From an uncultured Bacteroidales bacterium (GTDB taxonomy: Bacteria > Bacteroidota > Bacteroidia > Bacteroidales > UBA932): DNA of 64,000 bases. The notes beneath the pieces are model-generated. The model was not told the DNA's origin. It did not search any database and worked only from the letters and a program-made list of their open reading frames with translations. This document shows, piece after piece, positions 35,728 through 44,538 of this stretch. Where the stretch lies: NCBI GenBank assembly GCA_944323445.1, contig CALUSM010000011.1, forward strand, positions 1 through 64,000, given 5' to 3'. The position numbers and the translations under genes are program-made. Each line of letters opens with the position of its first letter. Positions within the stretch are counted from its first letter, which is position 1.

Positions 35728-36875
35728 AATATTACATCATAGCCGGCGAGGCATCCGGCGACCTGCACGGCTCCAATCTGATGAAAGGCCTGCTCGCCCA
35801 CGACCCCTCCTGCGACATCCGTTTCTGGGGCGGGGACAAAATGGCAGCCGTCGGAGGCACACTCGTCCGCGACTACCGGGACAATGCCGTGATGGGCCTG
35901 GTCGAGGTCATCGGCCGCCTGGGCAGCATCCTCCGCAACCTACGTTTCTGCAGGCAGGACATCCTCGGGTGGAAGCCCGACGCCGTAATCCTGATCGACT
36001 ACCCCGGATTCAATCTCAGGATAGCCCGCTTCGCCCACGAGCACGGCTTCAAGGTCTTCTACTACATTCCTCCGAAAGTCTGGGCCCGCGGCGAGGGCCG
36101 GATCCGCCTGCTCAAGAAATACGTGGACCGCACCTTCATCATCTTTCCCTTCGAGGTACCTTATTTCAAGGCAAAGGGCGTGAGCGCCATCTACAACGGC
36201 AACCCCTTGGTGGACAACATAACCTCCACTCCCTCCGTTCACATGACCCGGGAAGAGTTCCTCCGCTCCCACTCCCTGACCGATGACGGCCGGGAAATCA
36301 TCGCCCTGCTCGCCGGCAGCCGGAAGATGGAGGTGGACTACCTCCTGCCGCGCCTGATAAAGACAGCTGGGATACTGAAAAAGAAGACAGGCGGCCGCTT
36401 CCGCTTCCTGCTTGCCGCCGCTCCCTCCATCGCCCCCTCCTACTATGCAAAATACATCGGCGGCAACCCCGACATAGAGGTCATCCACGGCGACACCTAC
36501 GGAGTCCTGAGCCACGCAAAAGCCGCAGCCATCTCCTCCGGCACCGCAAGCCTCGAGGCCGCCGTCACAGGCACCCCGCAGGTAGTCTGCTACGGCATGA
36601 ACCCGATAACCTTCGCCCTCGCCCGCATGGTCGTCAGGCTCGACACCGTCTCCCTGGCCAACATGATCCTCGGCCGGCACATCTTCCGCGAGCTGCTGCA
36701 GGGCGACTGCACCCCGGAGCACATCGCCGATGAGCTGCTGCGGATGACTGACGACGCAACCTACCGCAACCGCATGCTCGCAGACTACCGCGACATGATG
36801 GCCCTTCTGGGCGAAAAGGACTCTGCACAGCGCACCGCCGCTGACATCGAACGTCTCATCAAGGAAAATAACTGA
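35724..36875 (+). CDS. lpxB: Lipid-A-disaccharide synthase
   Basis: LpxB joins UDP-2,3-diacylglucosamine and lipid X to form the lipid A disaccharide at the inner membrane. This 383-residue GT19 glycosyltransferase starts with YYIIAGEASGDLHG. It contains IDYPGFNLRIA, PPKVWARGEGR and the C-terminal nucleotide-binding SSGTASLEAAVTGTPQVVCY. It is translationally coupled to surE and lies 5 bp upstream of dapF. Its presence shows the organism makes lipid A. Confidence 0.95.
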   Translation: MKYYIIAGEASGDLHGSNLMKGLLAHDPSCDIRFWGGDKMAAVGGTLVRDYRDNAVMGLVEVIGRLGSILRNLRFCRQDILGWKPDAVILIDYPGFNLRIARFAHEHGFKVFYYIPPKVWARGEGRIRLLKKYVDRTFIIFPFEVPYFKAKGVSAIYNGNPLVDNITSTPSVHMTREEFLRSHSLTDDGREIIALLAGSRKMEVDYLLPRLIKTAGILKKKTGGRFRFLLAAAPSIAPSYYAKYIGGNPDIEVIHGDTYGVLSHAKAAAISSGTASLEAAVTGTPQVVCYGMNPITFALARMVVRLDTVSLANMILGRHIFRELLQGDCTPEHIADELLRMTDDATYRNRMLADYRDMMALLGEKDSAQRTAADIERLIKENN

Positions 36876-36880
36876 GCATA

Positions 36881-37699
36881 ATGGAACTTTTCAAATACCA
36901 GGCAGCCGGCAACGACTTCATCCTCCTCCGCTCCTTAGACAGCAGGGCAGAGCTTCCGGAGCCGGAGATCATCCGCCTCTGCGACCGCCGCTACGGCATC
37001 GGAGCCGACGGCCTCATCATCCTCGAAAGCAGCCCAGTCCACGACTTCTCCATGCGGTTCTACAACAACGACGGCTCCTCCGGCATGATGTGCGGCAACG
37101 GCGGCCGCTGCATCGTAGACCTGGCCTGCCGCTCCGGCATCCCCGCCTCCGGGGAAGACGGCAGCTGGATCTTCGAAGCCCCGGACGGCGTGCACCGCGG
37201 CAAGGTCCTCGCCTCAGAGGGACAATGCAGCCGGATACTCCTGGGAATGAACGATATCACCGCAGTGGAGGAAATCCGTCTCCCGGAGCAGGAAGGTCAG
37301 GAACCGGTGGCATGGAAGATGAACACCGGCACGGACCATCTGGTGATTTTCAAGGACAATATCGAAGGTCTGAACGTCTACGGCGAGGGCCGCAGATGGA
37401 GATACGCCCCGCAGTTCGCCCCCAAGGGGACTAATGTCAATTTCGTGCAGGCCTCCGGGCCGGAAGAGCCGCTGCGCGTCCGCACCTACGAACGGGGCGT
37501 GGAGTACGAGACCCTCTCCTGCGGCACGGGCGTCATCGCCGCCGCAGCCGCCGCATGGCTCCGCGGCGACCACAGCGGAAAATACACGCTCCTGTCAACT
37601 TCGGACACCTTCACGGTATCGTTCAGCTGCCAGAGCGGAATATTCTCAAACGTCGAATTAACCGGTCCAACGGAACTGGTCTTTCAGACAACCTTATAA
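36881..37699 (+). CDS. dapF: Diaminopimelate epimerase
   Basis: DapF converts LL- to meso-diaminopimelate for lysine and peptidoglycan synthesis. The protein has 272 residues. The two catalytic cysteines are in MMCGNGGRC (Cys71) and LSCGTGVIAAA (near residue 213). KYQAAGNDF near the N-terminus is the expected start. It ends the surE-lpxB-dapF operon, which joins nucleotide, lipid A and cell wall genes. Confidence 0.95.
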   Translation: MELFKYQAAGNDFILLRSLDSRAELPEPEIIRLCDRRYGIGADGLIILESSPVHDFSMRFYNNDGSSGMMCGNGGRCIVDLACRSGIPASGEDGSWIFEAPDGVHRGKVLASEGQCSRILLGMNDITAVEEIRLPEQEGQEPVAWKMNTGTDHLVIFKDNIEGLNVYGEGRRWRYAPQFAPKGTNVNFVQASGPEEPLRVRTYERGVEYETLSCGTGVIAAAAAAWLRGDHSGKYTLLSTSDTFTVSFSCQSGIFSNVELTGPTELVFQTTL

Positions 37700-37701
37700 C
37701 C

Positions 37702-37772
37702 GTCCGTTTATCAGAGTTGGTGAAATGCAAGCCGATGACAACGCAGCAGTTCGCCTGCTATGATAAGCGGAC
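37702..37772. repeat. Imperfect 12-bp inverted repeat between dapF and yggS
   Basis: GTCCGTTTATCA (37702-37713) and TGATAAGCGGAC (37761-37772) are complementary except for one G-T pair. The intervening 47 nt carries a smaller GCAG/CTGC hairpin. It lies between convergent genes and overlaps the yggS stop codon, so it may act as a weak bidirectional terminator, although there is no T-tract. Confidence 0.35.
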
Positions 37773-38462
37773 ACCTCGGGGGCCGAAGATTTTGGTGCCG
37801 ACTCTAACCATATTGCTGCCCATCCCGACAGCGATATGATAGTCATGAGTCATCCCGAACGACTTCAGACCGCACTGCCCGAGGAAAGGATATCCCAGAG
37901 CCTTGATGCGGTCGAACACTGAATTCAGATGAGCGAACTCCCTGCGGATGAGCGCCTCGTCCTCCGTGAGAGAGGCCATGCCCATGACCCCGCGGATGCG
38001 GACCTGGGAGGGATATCCCTCATTGTCCCCTGACTGACGGGCCTTCTCTATCCCTGCAAGGAAGTCCATGACCTCCTCATCGGAGAAGCCCTGCTTGCTC
38101 TCCTCGGAGGCGATGTGCATCTCGAGGAGGACGTCCACGCTGAAGCCGTTCTGCCGGCACCAGCGCTCTATCTCGAAGAAGAGCTTAGGGGTGTCCACCG
38201 AATGGATCAGCTTGACGTAGGGTACGGTCATCTTGATCTTGTTGCTCTGCAGATGGCCGATGAAATGCCACTCTATGTCCTTGGGCAGGGAGAGAGCCTT
38301 TTCCTTGAGTTCCTGGGGACGGCTCTCGCCGAAGACCCTCTGACCTGCTTCGTAGGCCTCGAGGATCTCCTCTCCCGACTTGAATTTGGACACTGCCACG
38401 AGCTCGACCCCGGAGGGCAGTTCCTGCCGCAGCGACAGGATATTCTCAGTAATGTGTCCCAT
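37758..38462 (-). CDS. YggS family PLP homeostasis protein
   Basis: This 234-residue PLP-binding protein (YggS/PROSC/PLPBP) buffers pyridoxal phosphate in the cell and has no known catalysis. It has the alanine-racemase-like N-terminal barrel. The PLP lysine is in LVAVSKFKS (Lys26), followed by FGESRPQELKEKA and WHFIGHLQSNKIK, both family signatures. The C-terminal SFGMTHDYHIAVGMGSNMVR binds the phosphate. It follows yidC by 17 bp on the same strand. Confidence 0.94.
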   Translation of the reverse strand: MGHITENILSLRQELPSGVELVAVSKFKSGEEILEAYEAGQRVFGESRPQELKEKALSLPKDIEWHFIGHLQSNKIKMTVPYVKLIHSVDTPKLFFEIERWCRQNGFSVDVLLEMHIASEESKQGFSDEEVMDFLAGIEKARQSGDNEGYPSQVRIRGVMGMASLTEDEALIRREFAHLNSVFDRIKALGYPFLGQCGLKSFGMTHDYHIAVGMGSNMVRVGTKIFGPRGVRLS

Positions 38463-38479
38463 AGTGCGATATCTTTTAA

Positions 38480-40381
38480 CTAACGTCTTCTCTGCTGCTG
38501 TTTCTGCTGCTCGCGTATAGCCTCCTGCTGGGCCTTCTGGATAGCCTCGAGACGCTGCTGGAACTTGGACTTGGGCTTGGCGGCTCCCTTTACGGAAGCG
38601 GCGCGCACCCTGGCCATGATCTTCTCCTCGTCCACGAAGAAACGGCGGATAATCCAGGTCTGGAGCATCATGATGAGGTTGGAGAGCAGGTAGTAGTATG
38701 TCAGACCGCTGGAGAGGTTGTTGCAGATGAACAGCATGAAGATGGGCATGAAGTAAAGGGTCATGTTGCGCATGCTCTTCATCTGAGGGTTGTTGTCCAC
38801 ATTGCTGCCCTGGGTCATCCTGGCCGAGAAGTACATACTCAGGGCGCAGAGGATGGCGAAGAGGCTGACGTGGTCACCGTACAGCGGTATATTGAATCCT
38901 AAGTCGAGAATCGAGTCGTAGGTACTCAGGTCGTCCGCCCACAGGAAGCCCTTCTGACGGAGCTCGAACGAGGCCGGGAAGAAGCGGAACATCGCAAAGA
39001 GCACAGGGAACTGGAGGAGCATCGGGAGACAGCCTCCGAACATGCTCACGCCTGCCTTGCGGTACAGGTCCATGGTCTCCTGCTGCTTCTTCAGGGCATC
39101 CTCCTGACGGGGATACTTGGCATTGATCTTGTCCAGCTCGGGTCTGAGAACGTTCATCTTGGCCGAGGACATGTAGGACTTGAGGGTCAGAGGAGAGATG
39201 ACCAGCTTGATCAGAACTGTCAGCAGCAGGATGATGATGCCGTAATTGCTGATGAAGCGGCCGAAGAGGTCGAAGACGGGGATGATGATACCCCTGTTGA
39301 TCCATCTTACGAGCCAGCCTCCTAAGGGTACGATCTTCTCAAAGTCGCAGTCATAGCTCTTGAGGGTACGGAAATGGTTGGGACCGTAGTAGAACTCGAA
39401 GGGCACGGTCACGTCGGCACCAGGGTCATACTGCACGAGAGTCGACGCGGAACATGCCATCAGACGGCGCTCGGTGTCGGTCTCGGGATAGAACTTCATC
39501 GAGAGGTTGCCCGACTCGAAGTTGTCCTCAGCCCTGAGTATGGCCGAGAAATACTGCTGCTGGAAGGCGAACCACTCGATGCGGGTGGTCACCTCGCGGT
39601 GGTTGCCTCCGGAGCGTCCGCCGCCGCGCATGATGCCGAGATTCTCTATTTTCTTGACCTGACCGGGATACTTGTAGTCCACCGTAGAATAATTCTGCTC
39701 GTTCTTGTAGCCGCGCTCCAGACGGGGCACGTCCATGTTCCAGGCTATCTCGAACTGCGAGGCGTTGCGGGGAATGTGACGGTCCATGTTGACCATGTGC
39801 ACGTCGAAGTCCACCATGTAGCTGTCGGCAGGCAGGAAATAGCGGTGCTCGATGAAAGCGGTATCCGAGAAATACAGGCGCATCACGAGGGTGGAGTCGT
39901 TGCTGACCACGGTCTCGTAGGTGAAGCCGCCTGTGTTGATGTACTGGTCGGTATAGAGCTGCAGGCCGAAGTCGCTGTAGTCCTCCTTCATCAGGTAGAG
40001 GGCTGTGCTGTCGCTGGTGTAGAAGTCCTTGACGAGGACCGAAGCAGCCTGGCCGCCCTTGGTGGAATACATGATCCTGAGCCTGTTGTTCTCAAGATAG
40101 TAGAAGTCCTCTCCGGCGTTGTAGGCCTCCTCCAGGAAAGGATTGGCATAAGTGCTGACGTAAGCCGGCTCTCCGCCGTCCTGTCCCGACTGTCCGGCCG
40201 CACTGTCAGCCGCCATCTGCCGGGCCATCTCCTCCGCATACTCAAAGGCCTGGGCCGCAGCCACCGAATCTCTCACCCTCTGTATCTCCTGCTGCTGCCT
40301 CGCCACTCTGGAATTGTAAACGCTGAATCCTATCAACAGGAGTCCTATGAGCGTTATACCTATTATCGTATTCTTGTTCAT
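38480..40381 (-). CDS. yidC: Membrane protein insertase YidC
   Basis: YidC inserts and folds inner-membrane proteins, alone or with SecYEG. The 633-residue protein starts with a transmembrane helix (residues 7-24). A large periplasmic beta-supersandwich domain follows (about residues 60-345), then the conserved five-helix membrane core (SNYGIIILLLTVLIKLVISP and GCLPMLLQFPVLFAMFRFFP). The basic C-terminal tail fits ribosome contact. It lies 3 bp downstream of the DUF349 gene. Confidence 0.96.
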   Translation of the reverse strand: MNKNTIIGITLIGLLLIGFSVYNSRVARQQQEIQRVRDSVAAAQAFEYAEEMARQMAADSAAGQSGQDGGEPAYVSTYANPFLEEAYNAGEDFYYLENNRLRIMYSTKGGQAASVLVKDFYTSDSTALYLMKEDYSDFGLQLYTDQYINTGGFTYETVVSNDSTLVMRLYFSDTAFIEHRYFLPADSYMVDFDVHMVNMDRHIPRNASQFEIAWNMDVPRLERGYKNEQNYSTVDYKYPGQVKKIENLGIMRGGGRSGGNHREVTTRIEWFAFQQQYFSAILRAEDNFESGNLSMKFYPETDTERRLMACSASTLVQYDPGADVTVPFEFYYGPNHFRTLKSYDCDFEKIVPLGGWLVRWINRGIIIPVFDLFGRFISNYGIIILLLTVLIKLVISPLTLKSYMSSAKMNVLRPELDKINAKYPRQEDALKKQQETMDLYRKAGVSMFGGCLPMLLQFPVLFAMFRFFPASFELRQKGFLWADDLSTYDSILDLGFNIPLYGDHVSLFAILCALSMYFSARMTQGSNVDNNPQMKSMRNMTLYFMPIFMLFICNNLSSGLTYYYLLSNLIMMLQTWIIRRFFVDEEKIMARVRAASVKGAAKPKSKFQQRLEAIQKAQQEAIREQQKQQQRRR

Positions 40382-40384
40382 GCC

Positions 40385-42424
40385 TTATTCCTGGGTGTCG
40401 AGTTGATGAATCTTCTCCTCGAGAGCGGCAAGTTCCTCCTTGGCGGTGTCGATCTTCTTCTGGAACTCCTTGACGAGCGAGTCTGCCTTCTTGGAGCTGG
40501 CGAAGAAGCCGATATTGTTCTCGTAGGTGGCTATCTCGCTTTCCAGCTTGCGGAACTTCTGGAGCAGACGCTCCCTTTCCTGACGCACAGGGCTTACCTC
40601 CACCCTGCCGCCGCGCCCGCGGGATACCCTGCCGCCGCGGGCATTTCCTCCGGAAATGCGGAAATCGGGGAATTTCTCACCCATCGCGGCGCGGTAGCTC
40701 TCCTGAATTTTCTCCTTTTCCCTGATGGGTACGAATCCTATGGCGTTCCACCTGTCGGCAAAGGCGCGGGCAGCCCTGTCGTCCTCGCGGAGATCACCGG
40801 AGGAGACATATGCGCAGATGTCGTCGATGACAGCCTGCTTGGCACGGAGGTTGTCGACATACCTGGGGTCGATACCTCCGAAATTCTTCTCCTTGTTGTC
40901 GAAGAAATGGTCGCAGGCGGCACGGAAACGCGCCCACACCTGGTCGGACTTCTTGCGGGAGACGGGGCCGACCTCCTTCCACTGCTTCTGCAGGGAGATC
41001 AGGTAATCCGATGTCTCTTTCCAGTCGGTGCTGTCCATCACGGCCTCGGCCTGCTCGCAAAGGGCTATCTTCTTCTCCATGTTGGAGTTCATCTGCTCCT
41101 TGAAGTCCGCGTAGAACTCCCTCTTACGGTTGTAGAAGCTGTCGCAGGCGGCACGGAAACGGTCATAGATCTTCTGGTTGTCCTTCTTGGAGGCAAATCC
41201 TATCTTCCTCCACTCCTTCTGTATGTCCTCGAACTCCTTTGACACGGCATTCCATCCGTTGGAGTCCTTGATATCCTTCTGAGCCAGCTCCTCGGCCTTC
41301 TCGCAGAGAGCTGTCTTGGCAACGAGGTTCTCTTTCTGCTGGACCTTCAGATTCTCGAAATATGCCTGATGCATCTTGTTGATGCGCGATGTGGCGGCAC
41401 GGAAACGGTCCCATATCTCCTCACGGAACTCCTTTGCCACGGGGCCGAATTCCTTCCACTCCTCATGGAGCTTCTGCAGCTGGGCGAAGGCCTCCACTAC
41501 ATTGGGGCTCTTCTCCAGGGCCTCGGCTCTCTCGCAAAGGGCCGTCTTGGCCTCCAGGTTCTTCTTGAAGTCGAGGTCGCGGAGCTCATTGTTGATCTTG
41601 ACATAGTCATAAAACTTCTCCACGTAGTGCTGGTATGTCTCGTAGACATCCTTGACCCTGGCCTGCGGCACGGGACCGGTCTCACGCCAGCGGGCCTGCA
41701 GGGCACGGAACTCGGGATAGGAGCGACTGAGGTCCTCGGTGTTCTCCACCAGGTTCTTGAGTTCCTCTATGATTTCGAGCTTGCGGTCCAGACTGGCCTG
41801 CTTCTCCTTCTCAAGATTCTGGAAATACACGGCACGGCGGCCCTTGTAACGGGCATACAGCTCCTTGAAGGCGCGCTCTATCTCTACAAACGGATTTACG
41901 GACACTTCCTGCTCAGCCACGGCCTCCTCTGAAGGAAGCTCCGTCTCCTCGGAAGTCCCGGCCGGAAGCTCCTCGGGCGTCTCCGCGCATACAGCATCGG
42001 GCTGAACGTGATATCCGGAGGCGATCTTCTCCTCCTTAAGTACTTTATAGAATGTGGCCTTGATATACTCGGACTGTCTGTTGAGTTCCATGATGTCACC
42101 GTTGTCCACCAGGTTGCGGAAAGCTTCCACAATCTCTTTCAAGCTCCTGGACGAAAGGTTCTTCAGTTCCTCGTCACTGATGACAGCTCCGCGCATCTCC
42201 TCCTGAGATGGAGTCTCCGGGACACCGGAATCCGAGCCGGGTTCAGAACCCGCGGCATCTTCCACCATCGGTCCGGCCGCCACGACCGCAGCGGCTATGG
42301 CAGCTGCCTCCTCGACGGCAGGTGCCGCATCGGGAGCATTAACATTCAGTTTTTCAGAATTCTCTACAGAATTTTCAGCAGTACTCTTCCCGAGGGAAGG
42401 ATTCAAGGTCTCTTCAATCATCAT
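40385..42424 (-). CDS. DUF349 repeat protein
   Basis: This 679-residue protein is mostly helical and carries about five DUF349 repeats between residues 210 and 590. They are recognisable by W-K-E/R-x-G-x-V motifs such as ARWRETGPV, EWKEFGPV, EWRKIGF and QWKEVGPV. The N-terminal 80 residues are acidic and low-complexity. The C-terminal 50 residues form a coiled coil. DUF349 proteins are conserved in Bacteroidota and their function is unknown. It heads a yidC-containing cluster and has its own promoter. Confidence 0.85.
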   Translation of the reverse strand: MMIEETLNPSLGKSTAENSVENSEKLNVNAPDAAPAVEEAAAIAAAVVAAGPMVEDAAGSEPGSDSGVPETPSQEEMRGAVISDEELKNLSSRSLKEIVEAFRNLVDNGDIMELNRQSEYIKATFYKVLKEEKIASGYHVQPDAVCAETPEELPAGTSEETELPSEEAVAEQEVSVNPFVEIERAFKELYARYKGRRAVYFQNLEKEKQASLDRKLEIIEELKNLVENTEDLSRSYPEFRALQARWRETGPVPQARVKDVYETYQHYVEKFYDYVKINNELRDLDFKKNLEAKTALCERAEALEKSPNVVEAFAQLQKLHEEWKEFGPVAKEFREEIWDRFRAATSRINKMHQAYFENLKVQQKENLVAKTALCEKAEELAQKDIKDSNGWNAVSKEFEDIQKEWRKIGFASKKDNQKIYDRFRAACDSFYNRKREFYADFKEQMNSNMEKKIALCEQAEAVMDSTDWKETSDYLISLQKQWKEVGPVSRKKSDQVWARFRAACDHFFDNKEKNFGGIDPRYVDNLRAKQAVIDDICAYVSSGDLREDDRAARAFADRWNAIGFVPIREKEKIQESYRAAMGEKFPDFRISGGNARGGRVSRGRGGRVEVSPVRQERERLLQKFRKLESEIATYENNIGFFASSKKADSLVKEFQKKIDTAKEELAALEEKIHQLDTQE

Positions 42425-42447
42425 TATCAGTTGTTAAATTGAACTTG

Positions 42448-42455
42448 CAAATATA
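42448..42455 (-). promoter_or_regulatory. -7 promoter element for the DUF349-yidC cluster
   Basis: The minus-strand octamer TATATTTG lies 24 nt upstream of the DUF349 ATG. Confidence 0.5.
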
Positions 42456-42486
42456 CATTATTTTTTTAAAGAAACGCGGTTTTAAG

Positions 42487-42494
42487 TAAATTTG
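42487..42494 (+). promoter_or_regulatory. -7 promoter element for trmD
   Basis: TAAATTTG matches TAnnTTTG and ends only 8 nt before the trmD ATG, so the transcript would be nearly leaderless. Confidence 0.5.
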
Positions 42495-42502
42495 CCCCCG
42501 TT

Positions 42503-43192
42503 ATGAGGATAGATATTATAAGCGCAGTACCGGAACTGCTGGAAAGTCCGCTGAACCACTCGATTATCAAACGGGCGAGGAACAAGGGCCTCGTGGAGAT
42601 CCACATAGTCAACCTGCACGACTACGGCAAGGGAAACTACAAGCAGATAGATGACTACGGATTCGGAGGCGACGCAGGCATGGTCATCAAGCCCGAGCCG
42701 CTGTACAGGGCCATCACCGGCCTCACGTCGCAGAGGGACTACGACCAGGTGATCTACACCACCCCCGACGGAGAGCTGCTGGACCAGGAGATGAGCAACA
42801 GCCTGTCCACATGCAACAACCTGATAATCCTCTGCGGACACTACAAAGGCATCGACCACCGCATCAGGGAGCACCTGATCACCAAGGAGATATCCATCGG
42901 AAGCTATGTCCTGAGCGGAGGCGAGCTGGCCGCCTGCGTGATATGCGACTCCATCATCCGCCTCATCCCGGGCGCAATAACCGACGAGACATCCGCCCTG
43001 TCCGACTCTTTCCAGGACGGTCTCCTCGCCCCTCCCATTTACACCCGCCCGGCCGACTTCATGGGCTGGAAAGTTCCGGAGGTACTGCTTTCCGGCAATC
43101 CCAGGCTCATACAGCAATGGCAGGAGGAGCAGGCCCTGGAGCGCACCCGCCGCCTCAGGCCTGACCTTCTGAACGACAATATACGACTATGA
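42503..43192 (+). CDS. trmD: tRNA (guanosine(37)-N1)-methyltransferase
   Basis: TrmD methylates G37 of tRNAs to prevent frameshifting, using SAM in a trefoil knot. The protein has 229 residues. [13 protein letters not shown] starts the SPOUT domain. The knot segments [17 protein letters not shown] and [14 protein letters not shown] are complete, and the conserved [15 protein letters not shown] follows. The usual neighbours rimM and rplS are absent. Its last 4 bp overlap the tetR-type gene, so the two are coupled. Confidence 0.96.
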   Translation: MRIDIISAVPELLESPLNHSIIKRARNKGLVEIHIVNLHDYGKGNYKQIDDYGFGGDAGMVIKPEPLYRAITGLTSQRDYDQVIYTTPDGELLDQEMSNSLSTCNNLIILCGHYKGIDHRIREHLITKEISIGSYVLSGGELAACVICDSIIRLIPGAITDETSALSDSFQDGLLAPPIYTRPADFMGWKVPEVLLSGNPRLIQQWQEEQALERTRRLRPDLLNDNIRL

Positions 43193-43836
43193 AAGAAAAT
43201 ACACCGTCCGGCACAGAGCTTCAGATTCTCGCTTCGGCCGAGAAATTATTTCTGGAAAAGGGATTCAAATCCACTTCCACTACAGACATCGCCAGGGACG
43301 CAGGCTGCAACCAGGCCCTGGTGCACTACTATTTCCGAACCAAGGAGAACCTCTTCAAGCAGATTTTCGACAAGAAATTCGAAACGATGATCGAGTTCAT
43401 CGACAGCAATCTGAAAGAAGAGTACGGCATCTTCGACAACCTCAGGGGCCTGCTCAACGCCTACCTGGACTTCATCAGCGCCAGTCCCAACACGCCGTAC
43501 TTTCTCCTGAACGAGTTTGTCAGCAACCCCGGAAGAAGGACCCATATCCGCAATGCCTTCCTCACCAACCAGAGGGGACAGGCAGTCTTCCTCCGTTTCT
43601 GCGGCCTGGTGCAGCGTGCCGTACGCGATGGGGTCATACGGGAAATCGACCCGCTGGACCTGATATTCGACATCCTGTCCCTTGCCGTGTTCTCATTCAT
43701 CACCGCCCCCATATTCATAGACATGCTGGGACGCGACCAGGCCAGCCGCCAGGAATTTTCCGAACACCGCAAGGAGGAAATCATGACCCTGCTCACCCAG
43801 GGCCTGCAGCCCCTCTCCAGGCCAAAAGACATCTGA
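43189..43836 (+). CDS. TetR/AcrR family transcriptional regulator
   Basis: This 215-residue repressor-type protein has a TetR N-terminal helix-turn-helix (residues 8-58, with [20 protein letters not shown] and [17 protein letters not shown]). The C-terminal ligand-binding part is helical and not assignable. It overlaps trmD by 4 bp and lies 5 bp upstream of a LysE-type transporter gene. A common pattern is a TetR protein regulating an adjacent exporter; here all are in one operon. Confidence 0.92.
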   Translation: MKENTPSGTELQILASAEKLFLEKGFKSTSTTDIARDAGCNQALVHYYFRTKENLFKQIFDKKFETMIEFIDSNLKEEYGIFDNLRGLLNAYLDFISASPNTPYFLLNEFVSNPGRRTHIRNAFLTNQRGQAVFLRFCGLVQRAVRDGVIREIDPLDLIFDILSLAVFSFITAPIFIDMLGRDQASRQEFSEHRKEEIMTLLTQGLQPLSRPKDI

Positions 43837-43840
43837 CACC

Positions 43841-44488
43841 ATGCTGCCTGAACTGCTGAAAGGACTGGCCGTAGGAGTCATTGTCTCAATACCGGTGGGC
43901 CCGCTCGGCCTTCTGTGCGTCCCGCGTACCCTGGCCCGCGGGCGGTGGTCCGGTCTGGCTGTCGGTCTGGGAGGCACGGCCAGCGACACGCTCTACTCGG
44001 CCCTCGCCCTCTTCGCCCTGTCCTTCATCAGCGGATTCATCGATGCAAACAAGGGGTGGGTCCTGCTGGCAGGAGGACTCATAATAGGCGTCACGGGCAT
44101 CCGGCTGCTGGCCGGCCGCCGCCAGGTGCGGCATCCCGACAAACTGAGCGCAAAAGCCTCCAGCCCGGTACGCCACGCCGAAGGAGCCCTCAACGGCTTC
44201 CTCATATCTGTCACCAATCCAGGAACACTGGTCTGCCTGCTCTGGCTGTTCACCTTCTTCGGCATGGATACGTCCCGCACCCCGGCTATGCTCGCCGAGT
44301 GGGCCGGAGTCATCCTCGGTTCCGCCTCTTCCTGGTTCCTCATAACATGGGGCATCAGCTCTTTCCGAGACCGCATAACCCTGGGGCAGCTCCTGATGCT
44401 CACGCGCATCTGCGGAGCGGCTATCCTCCTCATCGGCCTTGCCTCCGCAGTCAAGAGCCTGCCCCTGCTCCTTACCGCCTCAGCCTGA
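43841..44488 (+). CDS. LysE family amino-acid exporter
   Basis: This 215-residue inner-membrane protein has about six transmembrane helices and fits the LysE/RhtB family. The typical opening GVIVSIPVGPLGLLCVPRTL, a second conserved GLGGTASDTLYSALA and NGFLISVTNPGTLVCLLWLF are all present. Exported substrates in the family are amino acids and homoserine lactones. It probably belongs to the trmD-tetR-lysE operon, and the regulator could control it. Confidence 0.88.
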   Translation: MLPELLKGLAVGVIVSIPVGPLGLLCVPRTLARGRWSGLAVGLGGTASDTLYSALALFALSFISGFIDANKGWVLLAGGLIIGVTGIRLLAGRRQVRHPDKLSAKASSPVRHAEGALNGFLISVTNPGTLVCLLWLFTFFGMDTSRTPAMLAEWAGVILGSASSWFLITWGISSFRDRITLGQLLMLTRICGAAILLIGLASAVKSLPLLLTASA

Positions 44489-44512
44489 CCGCTCAAAAAT
44501 GAATAATTATCC

Positions 44513-44520
44513 TACTTTTG
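44513..44520 (+). promoter_or_regulatory. -7 promoter element for the MGDG-synthase-like gene
   Basis: TACTTTTG matches TAnnTTTG, 18 nt before the ATG at 44539. This supports the ATG over a TTG located within the element. Confidence 0.5.
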
Positions 44521-44538
44521 TTTAAAAATACCACGGAT

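Noticed and set aside
44518-44538. TTG start for the glycosyltransferase
   Set aside because: The TTG lies inside the -7 promoter element, while the ATG at 44539 begins the conserved domain.
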